Source: Streptomyces fungicidicus (lineage in GTDB: Bacteria; Actinomycetota; Actinomycetes; Streptomycetales; Streptomycetaceae). Taken from it: a stretch of DNA of 64,000 nucleotides. The notes under the pieces are model-generated. The model did not search any database. It saw only the letters and a program-made list of their open reading frames with translations, and was not told where the DNA came from. The first letter of the stretch is position 1. Each line of letters starts with the position of its first letter. Of the stretch, positions 28,442 through 36,631 are shown piece after piece. The position numbers and the translations under genes were made by a program. The DNA lies in the NCBI RefSeq assembly GCF_003665435.1, contig NZ_CP023407.1:2852001-2916000 (forward strand), given 5' to 3'.

Positions 28442-29047
28442 TCAGAAGGTCACGTCCGAGCAGGCGTAGAACGCGTTGCCCGTGTCGTTCACCGTCCACA
28501 CCGCGAGGATCACGTGGTGCCCGCTGAGCCCGGACGGCAGCCGGCCGCTGTGCGAGAGGGTGGCCGGCGGACGCTGCCCGTTGTAGGGCACCGTCAGGAA
28601 CGGGGTGAGGTTGAGGTCGGACCGGGACAGGTTGTGGTTCTGGTTCCAGCCCGCCTTGGTGACGTAGTACTTGAAGTCGGTGGTGGCGTGCATGGCCGTG
28701 AACTGCCACCGGAAGGTGTAGTTCTGGCCGCCCGACACCCGGGTGGTCGGCCAGGCGCCGCCCGAGGGGGTCTTCGGGCTGTCGAGCTGGGCGAAGCGCG
28801 TGTTGTTGGCCGAGCAGAGCTGCCCGTCCGCGGGACCGGAGGCGGGGAAGCCCTTCGGGCCCTCGACGCTCTGCGGCTCCCACTGGATGGATCCGCAGTT
28901 CGCCACCGCGCCGTTCTGGCAGAGCTTCTGCCGGCTGACCGGCAGGTCCGTGTAGCCGTGGCCGCTGGCACCACCGGAGGAGAGCACAAGCGCTCCGGTC
29001 GTGGCCAGTCCCACCGCGGCTGCGTACATCTTGGTCCGTGTGCGCAT
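28442..29047 (-). CDS. chb3: Secreted lytic polysaccharide monooxygenase (AA10), Chb3/LpmP-like
   Basis: A 201-residue single-domain AA10 enzyme. The signal peptide ends at GGASG and leaves His30 as the mature N-terminus (HGYTDLPVSRQ); with His120 (FTAMHATTDF) it forms the copper histidine brace. The C-terminal aromatic region NAFYACSDVTF is typical. It oxidatively cleaves chitin or a related beta-1,4-glycan outside the cell. From recalled synteny it matches S. coelicolor SCO2833 (Chb3, also called LpmP), linked to glycan deposition at hyphal tips with CslA, GlxA and CslZ. A DasR-type operator overlaps its predicted transcription start. Confidence 0.9.
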   Translation of the reverse strand: MRTRTKMYAAAVGLATTGALVLSSGGASGHGYTDLPVSRQKLCQNGAVANCGSIQWEPQSVEGPKGFPASGPADGQLCSANNTRFAQLDSPKTPSGGAWPTTRVSGGQNYTFRWQFTAMHATTDFKYYVTKAGWNQNHNLSRSDLNLTPFLTVPYNGQRPPATLSHSGRLPSGLSGHHVILAVWTVNDTGNAFYACSDVTF

Positions 29048-29090
29048 GCTGCCGCTCCTGGAGAACGTGGGGGAGGTTTCAGTGAGGCGT

Positions 29091-29106
29091 GCAGGTCTAG
29101 ACCAAG
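29091..29106. promoter_or_regulatory. DasR-type operator (dre) upstream of the LPMO gene
   Basis: The perfect palindrome GGTCTAGACC (29094-29103) lies within GCAGGTCTAGACCAAG, about 46 bases before the ATG. It matches the known DasR-responsive element core. It sits directly downstream of the predicted -10 box, where bound DasR would block transcription until glucosamine phosphates accumulate. Confidence 0.8.
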
Positions 29107-29109
29107 TGC

Positions 29110-29138
29110 AGAGTATTGCCGTCAGTTGAACATGTCCA
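29110..29138 (-). promoter_or_regulatory. Promoter of the LPMO gene
   Basis: On the minus strand, TGGACA (29138-29133) and TACTCT (29115-29110) are separated by exactly 17 bases. The predicted start near 29103 falls inside the DasR-type operator. Confidence 0.6.
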
Positions 29139-29168
29139 TACCAATCGCAGGGGCCGTTCCCCGCGCGT

Positions 29169-30344
29169 TCACGGCCCCGTCTCCCCCCGTCCCGCGCAGA
29201 ACGCCACCGTCAGATCCTTCACCAGTGCCTTGCGTTCGTAGTCGTCCAGCTCCACCAGCCCTCGCATGGTGAGGCGGGTCACCGTGTCCTCCACCGAATC
29301 CACGACCGAGCCGAGCACGCTCGCCCGGTGCTGGGCGTCCAGCGCGGCGATCCGGCGCCGGTGCATCGCGGCGGCCACCTCGGGCGCGTACTCCACCCGC
29401 ACCGGCCGCACCGCGAACACCTCCACCCCCACCGGCGCGGTGTCCTCCGCCACCAGCCGGGTCAGCGCGTCCTGCGCCGAGTCCACCGACCCCCTGCTCG
29501 CGCCCGGCGCCGCCACCGGCACCCGCAGCAGCGCCGCCTCGACGCAGGCGCGCAGATACGACTCGTGGTCCTCGACGCTCAGCGTCGCCCGCGCGGTGTC
29601 CCGCACCCGCCACACCACCAGGACGGCCACCCGCAGCGCCACCCCGCTCCGGTCGGCCGCCTGCATCGGCTCACCGCGCCAGTGCCGCAGCCGCACGTCC
29701 ACCCGGCGGCGCAGCAGCAGCGGGTTGACCCACAGCAGCCCGGTCCGCCGGACGGTCCCCCGGTAACGGCCGAACAGACCGAGCACCCAGGCCCGTCCGG
29801 TCCGCCCGCGGGCCAGCCCGCCGAAGCCGAACAGCCCGAGCGCCCCGGCCCCCGCGTACGCCGCCCACTGCGCGGGACCGAGCCCGCCCGCGCCCGCGTG
29901 CGCCGCCGCGGGCCCGAGCACCTCCGCCGCGACCGGCGGCAGCACCCCCGCCCACCACGAGGTGGCCGCACAGCCGGCCGCCCCGCACAGCCCCGCGAAC
30001 ACCCCCACGACGCCCGGGAGCACCCGGGCGGGCCGCTCCACCAGTTCGGGGTCGATCCGCGGCACGGCGGGCCGGGCCCGCTCGGCGGCCGGGCCGCGCG
30101 GTCGCGGGCGTCCGCCCGTGCCCTGCCCGCCCTCGTCCGCACGGCGGGCGACGACGGCCGGCCGCAGCCGCACCGACGCCGGCTCGGGGGCGTCGCGGAA
30201 CAGCAGGTGGACGGGGATCTCGGTGGTGGACTCGGTGTGGATGAGCCGGACCGGCCGGGCCGCCGCGCCGTCCGGCGGGGCGTCGTCCGCCGGGCCGCCG
30301 GGCTCGGGGATGTTCTCGGGGATCGGGGATGTCGTCGTGGTCAT
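29169..30344 (-). CDS. SPFH/band-7 domain membrane protein
   Basis: A 391-residue protein. A Pro-rich N-terminus (about 1-105) leads to two hydrophobic segments (ARVLPGVVGVFAGLCGAAGC and the AAYAGAGALGLFGFGGLA stretch). A band-7/stomatin domain follows (about 195-375), with the strand pattern GTVRRTGLLWVNPLLLRRRV and the helix EVAAAMHRRRIAALDAQHRA. Such proteins assemble in the membrane as scaffolds for proteases or flotillin-like domains. The ATG at 30344 follows GGAGG. It sits between two genes for exported glycan enzymes, so a role in the cell envelope is plausible but not shown. Confidence 0.82.
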   Translation of the reverse strand: MTTTTSPIPENIPEPGGPADDAPPDGAAARPVRLIHTESTTEIPVHLLFRDAPEPASVRLRPAVVARRADEGGQGTGGRPRPRGPAAERARPAVPRIDPELVERPARVLPGVVGVFAGLCGAAGCAATSWWAGVLPPVAAEVLGPAAAHAGAGGLGPAQWAAYAGAGALGLFGFGGLARGRTGRAWVLGLFGRYRGTVRRTGLLWVNPLLLRRRVDVRLRHWRGEPMQAADRSGVALRVAVLVVWRVRDTARATLSVEDHESYLRACVEAALLRVPVAAPGASRGSVDSAQDALTRLVAEDTAPVGVEVFAVRPVRVEYAPEVAAAMHRRRIAALDAQHRASVLGSVVDSVEDTVTRLTMRGLVELDDYERKALVKDLTVAFCAGRGETGP

Positions 30345-30388
30345 GCGTGCCTCCAGCCTCCGCGCCAGATGCGTCACATCGGTCGTCC

Positions 30389-30450
30389 GGGGACGTCGTG
30401 GGTTCCCGGGACGTCATGGGTCGGGGACGTCGTGGGTTCCCGGGACGTCA
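30389..30450. repeat. Tandem 28-base direct repeat, period 34
   Basis: GGGGACGTCGTGGGTTCCCG and the next 8 bases occur at 30389-30416 and again at 30423-30450, identical. The second copy includes the stop codon of the NlpC/P60-like gene. Probably a local duplication in the gap between two genes. Confidence 0.75.
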
Positions 30451-31788
30451 GGAGAGGAAGAGCCGCCGCCAGGTCTCCGGGCCCGGGTAGCCGTCGGCCG
30501 CTCCGCCGCGCCAGCCCTGGGCCCGCTGGAAGGCCTCCACGTTGCGGCGGTCCGCCTCGCTCCAGCGCGGCCCGGGCCCGTCCGCGTAGTACCGGCCGAA
30601 CCCCTTGCGCACCAGCTGCTCCCCGAGCCGCGTCACCTGGTCGTTGACGGCTCCGGGACGGAACAGCGCCCGGCCCGGATAGCCCCTCACCCCGTGCGGG
30701 GAGGACCCGGACGGAGGGCCCCCGGCAGCGGAAGCGGAATCTCCGCTATGAACGTCCCGGCCACCGCCGGAGACCAGCAGCCCCCAGGTCAGCGGCCCCG
30801 GCAGCCCGTCCGCCGCCGCCCCCCGCCACCCCTGGGCCTCCTGGAACGCCCGGACCGCCCGGCGCACCCCGTCCGTCCAGCGCGGTCCGTCAGCTGCGGG
30901 GTGGAAGCGCCCGGCACCGCGGCCGGCGAGCAGTCGGCCGAGCTCGGCGACGTGCCGGTTGTCCGCGCCGGGGCCGAAATAGGCCACTCCGGGGAACGGG
31001 ATACGGCCCTCCGCGGCGGGCGGCCCCGCGGCCTCCGTGCTCCGCGCCGCGCCGTCGGTCACCCCTTTGTAGCGGTACGGGACGTAGCGCGAGGAGTTGT
31101 TCCAGTAGGCGTACGGGGTGGTCCTGCGACGCGTGTGCGGGACGGTCTGCTCGTAGGCGGTGTACTGGGAACGGGAAGCGTCTGTCCAGCCCCCGAATAG
31201 GACGACATGGGATCCGCCGTACGGGTCGCCCGCGTTGTGGTAGAGCAGCACGTCACCCGGCTGGAGTTCCGCCTTGGTGATTCTCTCGGCGTAATCGCCG
31301 AGGCTTCCGGTCCATTCGTTCCCGGGCAGCCCCCAGGCCATCGAGACATAACCCGAGCAGTCCTGCCGGTAACCGTCGGACCAGTAGGAGGTCACGCCGT
31401 ACGGGACCTTCCGGGTGACCCATGTCCGGGCCCGCGCGATGATGTCCGCCCGGGTGGTCGCGGGCAGCCGCGCGGGGCGCTCGGCGCCCGCGGGCGGGCC
31501 CGCCTGGCCGCCGGGGCCGTGCAGCGGGGAGCGGGGACCCTGCGGAGTCCCGGGCTCCTCACCTGCGAAGACGTCCGGACCGGCGGGCGGGAGGACGGCT
31601 GCGGGGGCCGCGTGGGCGGCGAGGGTGGTGGAGGCCACGGCGGCCACGACGAGAGCGGTCCCGCGGGCCGCCGGATGGCCCGGGAAACGGCCGCTGCGGG
31701 ATTGCGGCAGCACCCGCCGCCAGTGCGCGCAGCCGGGACAGTCGCAGTCGCCCGCCGGATCGATCTCCTCGAATACCGGAGGCTCCAT
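30448..31788 (-). CDS. Exported NlpC/P60-like hydrolase with two peptidoglycan-binding repeats
   Basis: A 446-residue protein. A Cys-rich N-terminus (CDCPGCAHWRR) precedes a membrane or signal segment at about 45-65. The hydrolase domain (about 120-260) has the nucleophile motif RQDCSGYVSMAWGLPG and the His motif GGSHVVLFGG. Two C-terminal repeats follow, each with FFxPGxxN-like starts and the end motif RAFQEAQGWRG or EAFQRAQGWRG then PGPxTW; these are Streptomyces peptidoglycan-binding units. It should cut or remodel cell-wall peptide. The ATG at 31788 follows GAGGGG. It is placed just before the cslA-glxA locus. Confidence 0.85.
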   Translation of the reverse strand: MEPPVFEEIDPAGDCDCPGCAHWRRVLPQSRSGRFPGHPAARGTALVVAAVASTTLAAHAAPAAVLPPAGPDVFAGEEPGTPQGPRSPLHGPGGQAGPPAGAERPARLPATTRADIIARARTWVTRKVPYGVTSYWSDGYRQDCSGYVSMAWGLPGNEWTGSLGDYAERITKAELQPGDVLLYHNAGDPYGGSHVVLFGGWTDASRSQYTAYEQTVPHTRRRTTPYAYWNNSSRYVPYRYKGVTDGAARSTEAAGPPAAEGRIPFPGVAYFGPGADNRHVAELGRLLAGRGAGRFHPAADGPRWTDGVRRAVRAFQEAQGWRGAAADGLPGPLTWGLLVSGGGRDVHSGDSASAAGGPPSGSSPHGVRGYPGRALFRPGAVNDQVTRLGEQLVRKGFGRYYADGPGPRWSEADRRNVEAFQRAQGWRGGAADGYPGPETWRRLFLS

Positions 31789-31994
31789 GCGATTCCCCTC
31801 ACGCTCCCGGTCGAATTCTCCGCTTCCGTGCACGAGGGCAGTTTCGCAACCCTGTTCCGGGCGCGCATGTTGACGGTCCGAATGATGTACGCGCGGTGGA
31901 CCGGGGCCGTGGCCGGCGTGGCCCCCGTAAGGCGGCCGGGTGGCCGGCGGTCGGGGGCACCCTCCGGGGTCCTGTAGAGTTGCGCCGTCAGCGC

Positions 31995-32068
31995 GCGCCG
32001 CTAGCTCAGTTGGTTAGAGCAGCTGACTCTTAATCAGCGGGTCCGGGGTTCGAGTCCCTGGCGGCGCA
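31995..32068 (+). tRNA. tRNA-Lys (CTT), copy 3
   Basis: A third copy identical to those at 15120 and 28319. A possible -10 TAGAGT (31975-31980) lies 14 bases upstream. Confidence 0.97.
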
Positions 32069-32074
32069 CCTGCG

Positions 32075-32113
32075 GACGGGCTCCTCGTGCACACGAGGGG
32101 CCCGTCGGTTTTT
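32075..32113 (+). terminator. Terminator after tRNA-Lys copy 3
   Basis: GACGGGCTCCTCGTG and the complementary arm ending CCCGTC form a long stem, followed by GGTTTTT. It stops tRNA transcription before the cslA leader. Confidence 0.85.
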
Positions 32114-32535
32114 GGCCGGATACCCTCTCGCGCCCCTTGAACGCAACCCACTCGGCGCACGTATGGAACTTCGGCCCCACGGACCTCCCCCACCCTTCAC
32201 AATGGACCCGTATGGCCGGTGAACACCGTGTTTCGCATCTTGCGATCATGATGGGCACCGTAGAACCTGGGTTCTTCAAGTTGCTGCGCTTTCGCGGCGG
32301 TTGGGGGGAAAGAAACCGGTTGCCGACGATGCGGGACGAGGGATCCCGCTTCGGGCGGCGATGCCGAGGGGGGCATCATGCAACCGGAACAGCGCTGTGC
32401 CGTGTCTATAAGGTGTGCGTGATGTGGTGACAGCGGTTGACCACTGACACGTCTGTGGCGGTCGAGGGGTACCGGAGCGGACGTACGGAAGCGACCAGAA
32501 CACGCGGGGACCACCGCGTGTTGGGGGGATGACTC
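32114..32535 (+). other. Long leader/promoter region of cslA
   Basis: About 420 bases without a gene precede cslA. A TTGACC (32437-32442) and a TATAAG (32407-32412) are present but have no good partner boxes at the usual spacing. The last part contains the hairpin described at 32499. Confidence 0.5.
32499..32522 (+). promoter_or_regulatory. 9-bp hairpin next to the cslA ribosome site
   Basis: AACACGCGG and CCGCGTGTT pair perfectly around a 6-base loop. The GGGGGG ribosome site starts at the next base (32523). It could control translation as RNA or be an operator as DNA. Confidence 0.6.
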
Positions 32536-34593
32536 ATGACGTCGACGCCTACGGGCGCCCACCGGGACGACGACCCGTCCCAGACCACCCAGCTCAGGGT
32601 GCCGCCACACCGGAACTGGAACACGGGCGCGTTCCGGCGGATCAAGAAGACGCTGCCGAGATACGACTACGAGCACTACAGCCGGCTCGCGGGCCCCCTC
32701 ACCCAGCCCGACCCGGGCAAGCCCTACAAGGTCCAGTACCGCTCGCTGATCGGCCAGGAGCCGCACCGCATCCGCATCGCGCTGATGCTGGCCGCGGCCC
32801 CGGTGCTCTCGCTGGTCCTGCTGGTGTGGCTGCTGCAGCCCTCGCACTGGACCGAGCGGGACTACGTGGAGTTCGAGTGGCTGCCGGCCCTCGACATCGT
32901 CATGCTCGTCTCGATCGGTCTGATCGAGCTCTTCCGCTGTCTGAACGTGCTGTCCAACGCGCACGCCACGCTGGTCGCCCGCGACCCGATCCCGGTGGTG
33001 CCCGAGACCGGCACCCGGGTCGCCTTCCTCACCTCCTTCGTGCCCGGCAAGGAGCCGCTGGAGATGGTGACGAAGACCCTGGAGGCGGCCGTCAAGATCC
33101 GCCACCGGGGTCTCATGCACGTCTGGCTGCTCGACGAGGGCGACGACCCGGAGGTGAAGGAGGTCTGCGCCCGGCTCGGCGTGCACCACTTCTCCCGCAA
33201 GGGCGTCGCCAAGTGGAACCAGAAGAAGGGCGCGCACCGGGCGAAGACCAAGCACGGCAACTACAACGCCTGGCTGGACGCGCACGGCGACGACTACGAC
33301 TACTTCGCCTCCGTCGACACCGACCACGTGCCGCTGCCGAACTACCTGGAGCGGATGCTCGGCTTCTTCCGCGACCCGGACGTCGGCTTCGTCATCGGCC
33401 CCCAGGTCTACGGCAACTACGACAACTTCGTCACCAAGGCCGCCGAGTCCCAGCAGTTCCTCTTCCACGCCCTGATCCAGCGCGCCGGCAACCGCTACGG
33501 CTCGCCGATGTTCGTGGGCACCTCCAACGCCGTGCGCATCACGGCGCTGAAGCAGATCGGCGGTCTGTACGACTCGATCACCGAGGACATGGCGACCGGC
33601 TTCGAGATGCACCGCCACAAGAACCCGGCGACGGGGAGGAAGTGGCGCTCGGTCTACACCCCGGACGTGCTCGCGGTCGGTGAGGGCCCCAACGCCTGGA
33701 CCGACTTCTTCACCCAGCAGATGCGCTGGTCGCGCGGTACGTACGAGACGATCATCGGGCAGTACTGGAAGGGCTTCTACTCGCTCCCGCCGAGCAAGCT
33801 CTTCAACTACACGATGATGATCATCTTCTACCCGATGTCGGCCCTCAACTGGATCCTCGCGGCGATCAGCTGCGCGCTGTTCCTGGGCCTGGGCGCCTCG
33901 GGCGTGAACATCGACCCCACCATCTGGCTGATGCTCTACGGCAACGCCTCCGCGCTGCAGATCGGCCTGTACATCTGGAACCGCCGGCACAACGTCTCGC
34001 CGCACGAGCCGGAGGGCTCCGGCGGTGTGGCCGGCATGGTGATGTCCGCGCTGTCGGCGCCGCTCTACGCGAAGGCGCTGATCGACTCCGTCCTGCGCAA
34101 GAAGAGCAAGTTCGTGGTCACCCCGAAGGGCGACTCGGCCAGCCCGGACACCTGGTTCGGAACCTTCCGCTACCACTGGTACTTCATCCTGATCTTCGCC
34201 GGTTCCCTCACCGCGGGCTTCGTCTACGGCCACTCGCACCCGGCGATGGTCATCTGGGCGACCTTCGCCCTGCTGATCACCGCCGCGCCGATGTTCGCCT
34301 GGCGCCACGGCATGCGGCAGGACCGGAAGAAGCCCGGCGCGCACGCCGCGGGCGGCCGGCCGGACGCCGGGCAGGAGCCCCGGACGCAGCAGCCGCCGCA
34401 GATGCCGCAGCAGCAGCAGGCCCCGTACCAGCACGCCCACCAGCCGCACGCCCGGCCCACCTGGGCCAGCTCGCACGGAGCGCCGGGCGGAGCGGGGGGT
34501 CCCGAAGGGCCGGGCGGGCCCGGGGGCGGCAACCCCGGCAACGACCAGACCATGCAGATCGCCCTTGGTGGACTTGGGGGACGTAAGGAATGA
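32536..34593 (+). CDS. cslA: Cellulose synthase-like GT2 glycosyltransferase CslA
   Basis: A 685-residue membrane glycosyltransferase. Two N-terminal membrane helices (about 80-100 and 118-135) precede the GT2 domain, with D200 (LLDEGDD), D261-T-D263, TED 349-351 and QQMRW 394-398, the set that defines processive beta-glycan synthases. More helices follow to about residue 590, then a cytoplasmic Pro/Gln/Gly-rich tail. In Streptomyces CslA sits at hyphal tips and makes a beta-1,4-glycan needed for aerial growth, together with GlxA. The ATG at 32536 follows GGGGGGATG. It overlaps glxA as ATGA. Confidence 0.96.
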   Translation: MTSTPTGAHRDDDPSQTTQLRVPPHRNWNTGAFRRIKKTLPRYDYEHYSRLAGPLTQPDPGKPYKVQYRSLIGQEPHRIRIALMLAAAPVLSLVLLVWLLQPSHWTERDYVEFEWLPALDIVMLVSIGLIELFRCLNVLSNAHATLVARDPIPVVPETGTRVAFLTSFVPGKEPLEMVTKTLEAAVKIRHRGLMHVWLLDEGDDPEVKEVCARLGVHHFSRKGVAKWNQKKGAHRAKTKHGNYNAWLDAHGDDYDYFASVDTDHVPLPNYLERMLGFFRDPDVGFVIGPQVYGNYDNFVTKAAESQQFLFHALIQRAGNRYGSPMFVGTSNAVRITALKQIGGLYDSITEDMATGFEMHRHKNPATGRKWRSVYTPDVLAVGEGPNAWTDFFTQQMRWSRGTYETIIGQYWKGFYSLPPSKLFNYTMMIIFYPMSALNWILAAISCALFLGLGASGVNIDPTIWLMLYGNASALQIGLYIWNRRHNVSPHEPEGSGGVAGMVMSALSAPLYAKALIDSVLRKKSKFVVTPKGDSASPDTWFGTFRYHWYFILIFAGSLTAGFVYGHSHPAMVIWATFALLITAAPMFAWRHGMRQDRKKPGAHAAGGRPDAGQEPRTQQPPQMPQQQQAPYQHAHQPHARPTWASSHGAPGGAGGPEGPGGPGGGNPGNDQTMQIALGGLGGRKE

Positions 34594-36530
34594 AGGACCG
34601 TGCAGGCCGCCGTCGGGCCCGTCGTCTCGCGATAGGCACGGCGGTGGTACTGGCGCTGGCAGGAATGAACGGGCCGTGGCTGTACCGCTTCGGGACCGAG
34701 AAATACCACCAGTACAAGATCGATCAGCCGGAGTACAAGGCCGCGAACGGCAAGTGGGAGATCGTCGAGTTCCCCGAGGAGTACCGGCAGAACACCATCC
34801 ACGCGGCGCTGCTGCGCACCGGCAAGGTGCTGCTCGTCGCGGGGTCGGGCAACGACCAGGACAACTTCGACGCGAAGAGGTACGACACCCGGATCTGGGA
34901 CCCGGTCAAGGGGACCATCAAGAAGGTGCCGACCCCCTCCGACCTGTTCTGCACCGGCCACACCCAGCTCGCCAACGGCAATCTGCTGATCGCCGGCGGC
35001 ACGAAGCGGTACGAGAAGCTCAAGGGTGACGTGAAGAAGGCCGGCGGCCTGATGCTCGTCCACAACGAGAACCCGGACAAGCCGATCACCCTGCCCGCGG
35101 GCACGAAGTTCACGGGCAAGGAGAACGGCAAGACCTTCGTCTCGAAGGACCCGGTGCTCGTCCCGCGCGCCGAGAAGGACTTCGACCCGGTCACCGGCGA
35201 GTTCCTGGGCACCACCGCGGGCGTGGGCCGCATCTACGTCGAGGCGCAGCAGGAGGGCGCCAAGTACGAGACCGGCACGCAGGACAACTACACGGTGCGG
35301 GGCCTGTCCGGCGCCGACGCGCGCAACACGTACGGCATCGCGGAGAAGCTCGCCCTGGACAAGAAGGACTTCCAGGGGATCCGGGACGCCTTCGAGTTCG
35401 ACCCGGTCGCCGAGAAGTACATCAAGGTCGACCCGATGAAGGAGGCCCGCTGGTACCCGACGCTCACCACCCTGAGCGACGGGAAGATCCTCAGCGTCTC
35501 CGGACTCGACGACATCGGGCAGCTGGTCCCGGGCAAGAACGAGGTCTACGACCCGGAGACCAAGGAGTGGACCTACACCGACAAGGTCCGCCAGTTCCCG
35601 ACGTACCCGGCGCTGTTCCTGATGCAGAACGGCAAGGTGTTCTATTCGGGTTCGAACGCCGGCTACGGGCCGGACGACGTGGGCCGCGAGCCGGGCGTCT
35701 GGGACGTGGAGACCAACAAGTTCGAGAAGATCCCCGGGCTGAGCGACCCCGACATGATGGAGACGTCCGGCACGGTGCTGCTGCCGCCGGCGCAGGACGA
35801 GAAGTACATGGTGATCGGCGGCGGCGGGGTCGGCGAGTCCGAGCTGGCAAGCGAGAAGACCAGGATCGTCGACCTCGGGGCCGACGACCCGGAGTTCGTC
35901 GACGGGCCCTCCCTGGAGAAGGGCACCCGCTACCCGCAGGCCTCGGTGCTGCCCAACGACGAGGTGCTGATCTCCGGCGGCTCGGAGGACTACCGCGGCC
36001 GCGGTGACTCCAACATCCTCCAGGCGCGGATCTACGACACGAAGAAGAACGAGCTCAGGCGGGTCGCCGACCCGCTGGTGGGCCGCAACTACCACTCGGG
36101 CTCGATCCTGCTGCCCGACGGCCGGGTGATGTTCTTCGGCTCCGACTCGCTCTACGCCGACAAGGCCAACACCAAGCCGGGCGAGTTCGAGCAGCGCATC
36201 GAGATCTACACGCCGCCGTACCTGTACGGGGAAAACGAGCAGCCTGATCTGTCGGGGGGCCCGAAGACCGTGGCCCGCGGCGGCAGCGCGACGTTCACCT
36301 CGAAGGACGCGGCGTCGGTCAAGAGCGTCCGGCTGATCCGGCCGAGCGCCTCGACCCATGTCACCGACGTGGACCAGCGGTCGATCGCGCTGGACTTCGA
36401 GGCCGACGGCGACAAGCTGACGGTGACGGTGCCGAAGGGGCGGAACCTGGTCCAGGCGGGCTGGTACATGCTCTTCGTCAACGACGGCGACGGCACGCCC
36501 AGCAAGGCCCAGTGGGTCAGGGTGCCGTAG
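34590..36530 (+). CDS. glxA: Copper radical oxidase GlxA
   Basis: A 646-residue galactose/glyoxal-oxidase-type enzyme with an N-terminal membrane anchor (about 11-30). Active-site residues are visible: C121 (DLFCTGHTQ), W288 and Y289 (EARWYPTLTTL), the Tyr-His pair in GRNYHSGSILLPDGR, and the C-terminal His-free segment GWYMLFVNDGDGTPSKAQW. The Cys-Tyr pair would form the crosslinked radical cofactor. It oxidises a terminal group of the CslA glycan and produces hydrogen peroxide at the hyphal tip. It is translationally coupled to cslA. A strong terminator follows. Confidence 0.96.
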   Translation: MKDRAGRRRARRLAIGTAVVLALAGMNGPWLYRFGTEKYHQYKIDQPEYKAANGKWEIVEFPEEYRQNTIHAALLRTGKVLLVAGSGNDQDNFDAKRYDTRIWDPVKGTIKKVPTPSDLFCTGHTQLANGNLLIAGGTKRYEKLKGDVKKAGGLMLVHNENPDKPITLPAGTKFTGKENGKTFVSKDPVLVPRAEKDFDPVTGEFLGTTAGVGRIYVEAQQEGAKYETGTQDNYTVRGLSGADARNTYGIAEKLALDKKDFQGIRDAFEFDPVAEKYIKVDPMKEARWYPTLTTLSDGKILSVSGLDDIGQLVPGKNEVYDPETKEWTYTDKVRQFPTYPALFLMQNGKVFYSGSNAGYGPDDVGREPGVWDVETNKFEKIPGLSDPDMMETSGTVLLPPAQDEKYMVIGGGGVGESELASEKTRIVDLGADDPEFVDGPSLEKGTRYPQASVLPNDEVLISGGSEDYRGRGDSNILQARIYDTKKNELRRVADPLVGRNYHSGSILLPDGRVMFFGSDSLYADKANTKPGEFEQRIEIYTPPYLYGENEQPDLSGGPKTVARGGSATFTSKDAASVKSVRLIRPSASTHVTDVDQRSIALDFEADGDKLTVTVPKGRNLVQAGWYMLFVNDGDGTPSKAQWVRVP

Positions 36531-36544
36531 GACACGGCGCAAAC

Positions 36545-36579
36545 AAGGGGCGTCCTCCACCACGGAGGACGCCCCTTTC
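36545..36579 (+). terminator. Terminator of the cslA-glxA operon
   Basis: AAGGGGCGTCCTCC and GGAGGACGCCCCTT form a perfect 14-bp stem (36545-36558 with 36564-36577) with a short loop, followed by TC. It can act in both directions for the convergent GH6 gene. Confidence 0.9.
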
Positions 36580-36631
36580 GCGTACGGCGGCAGTGGGGGT
36601 GACCGTCCCGGCGGTCACCCCCGACGCCCCG

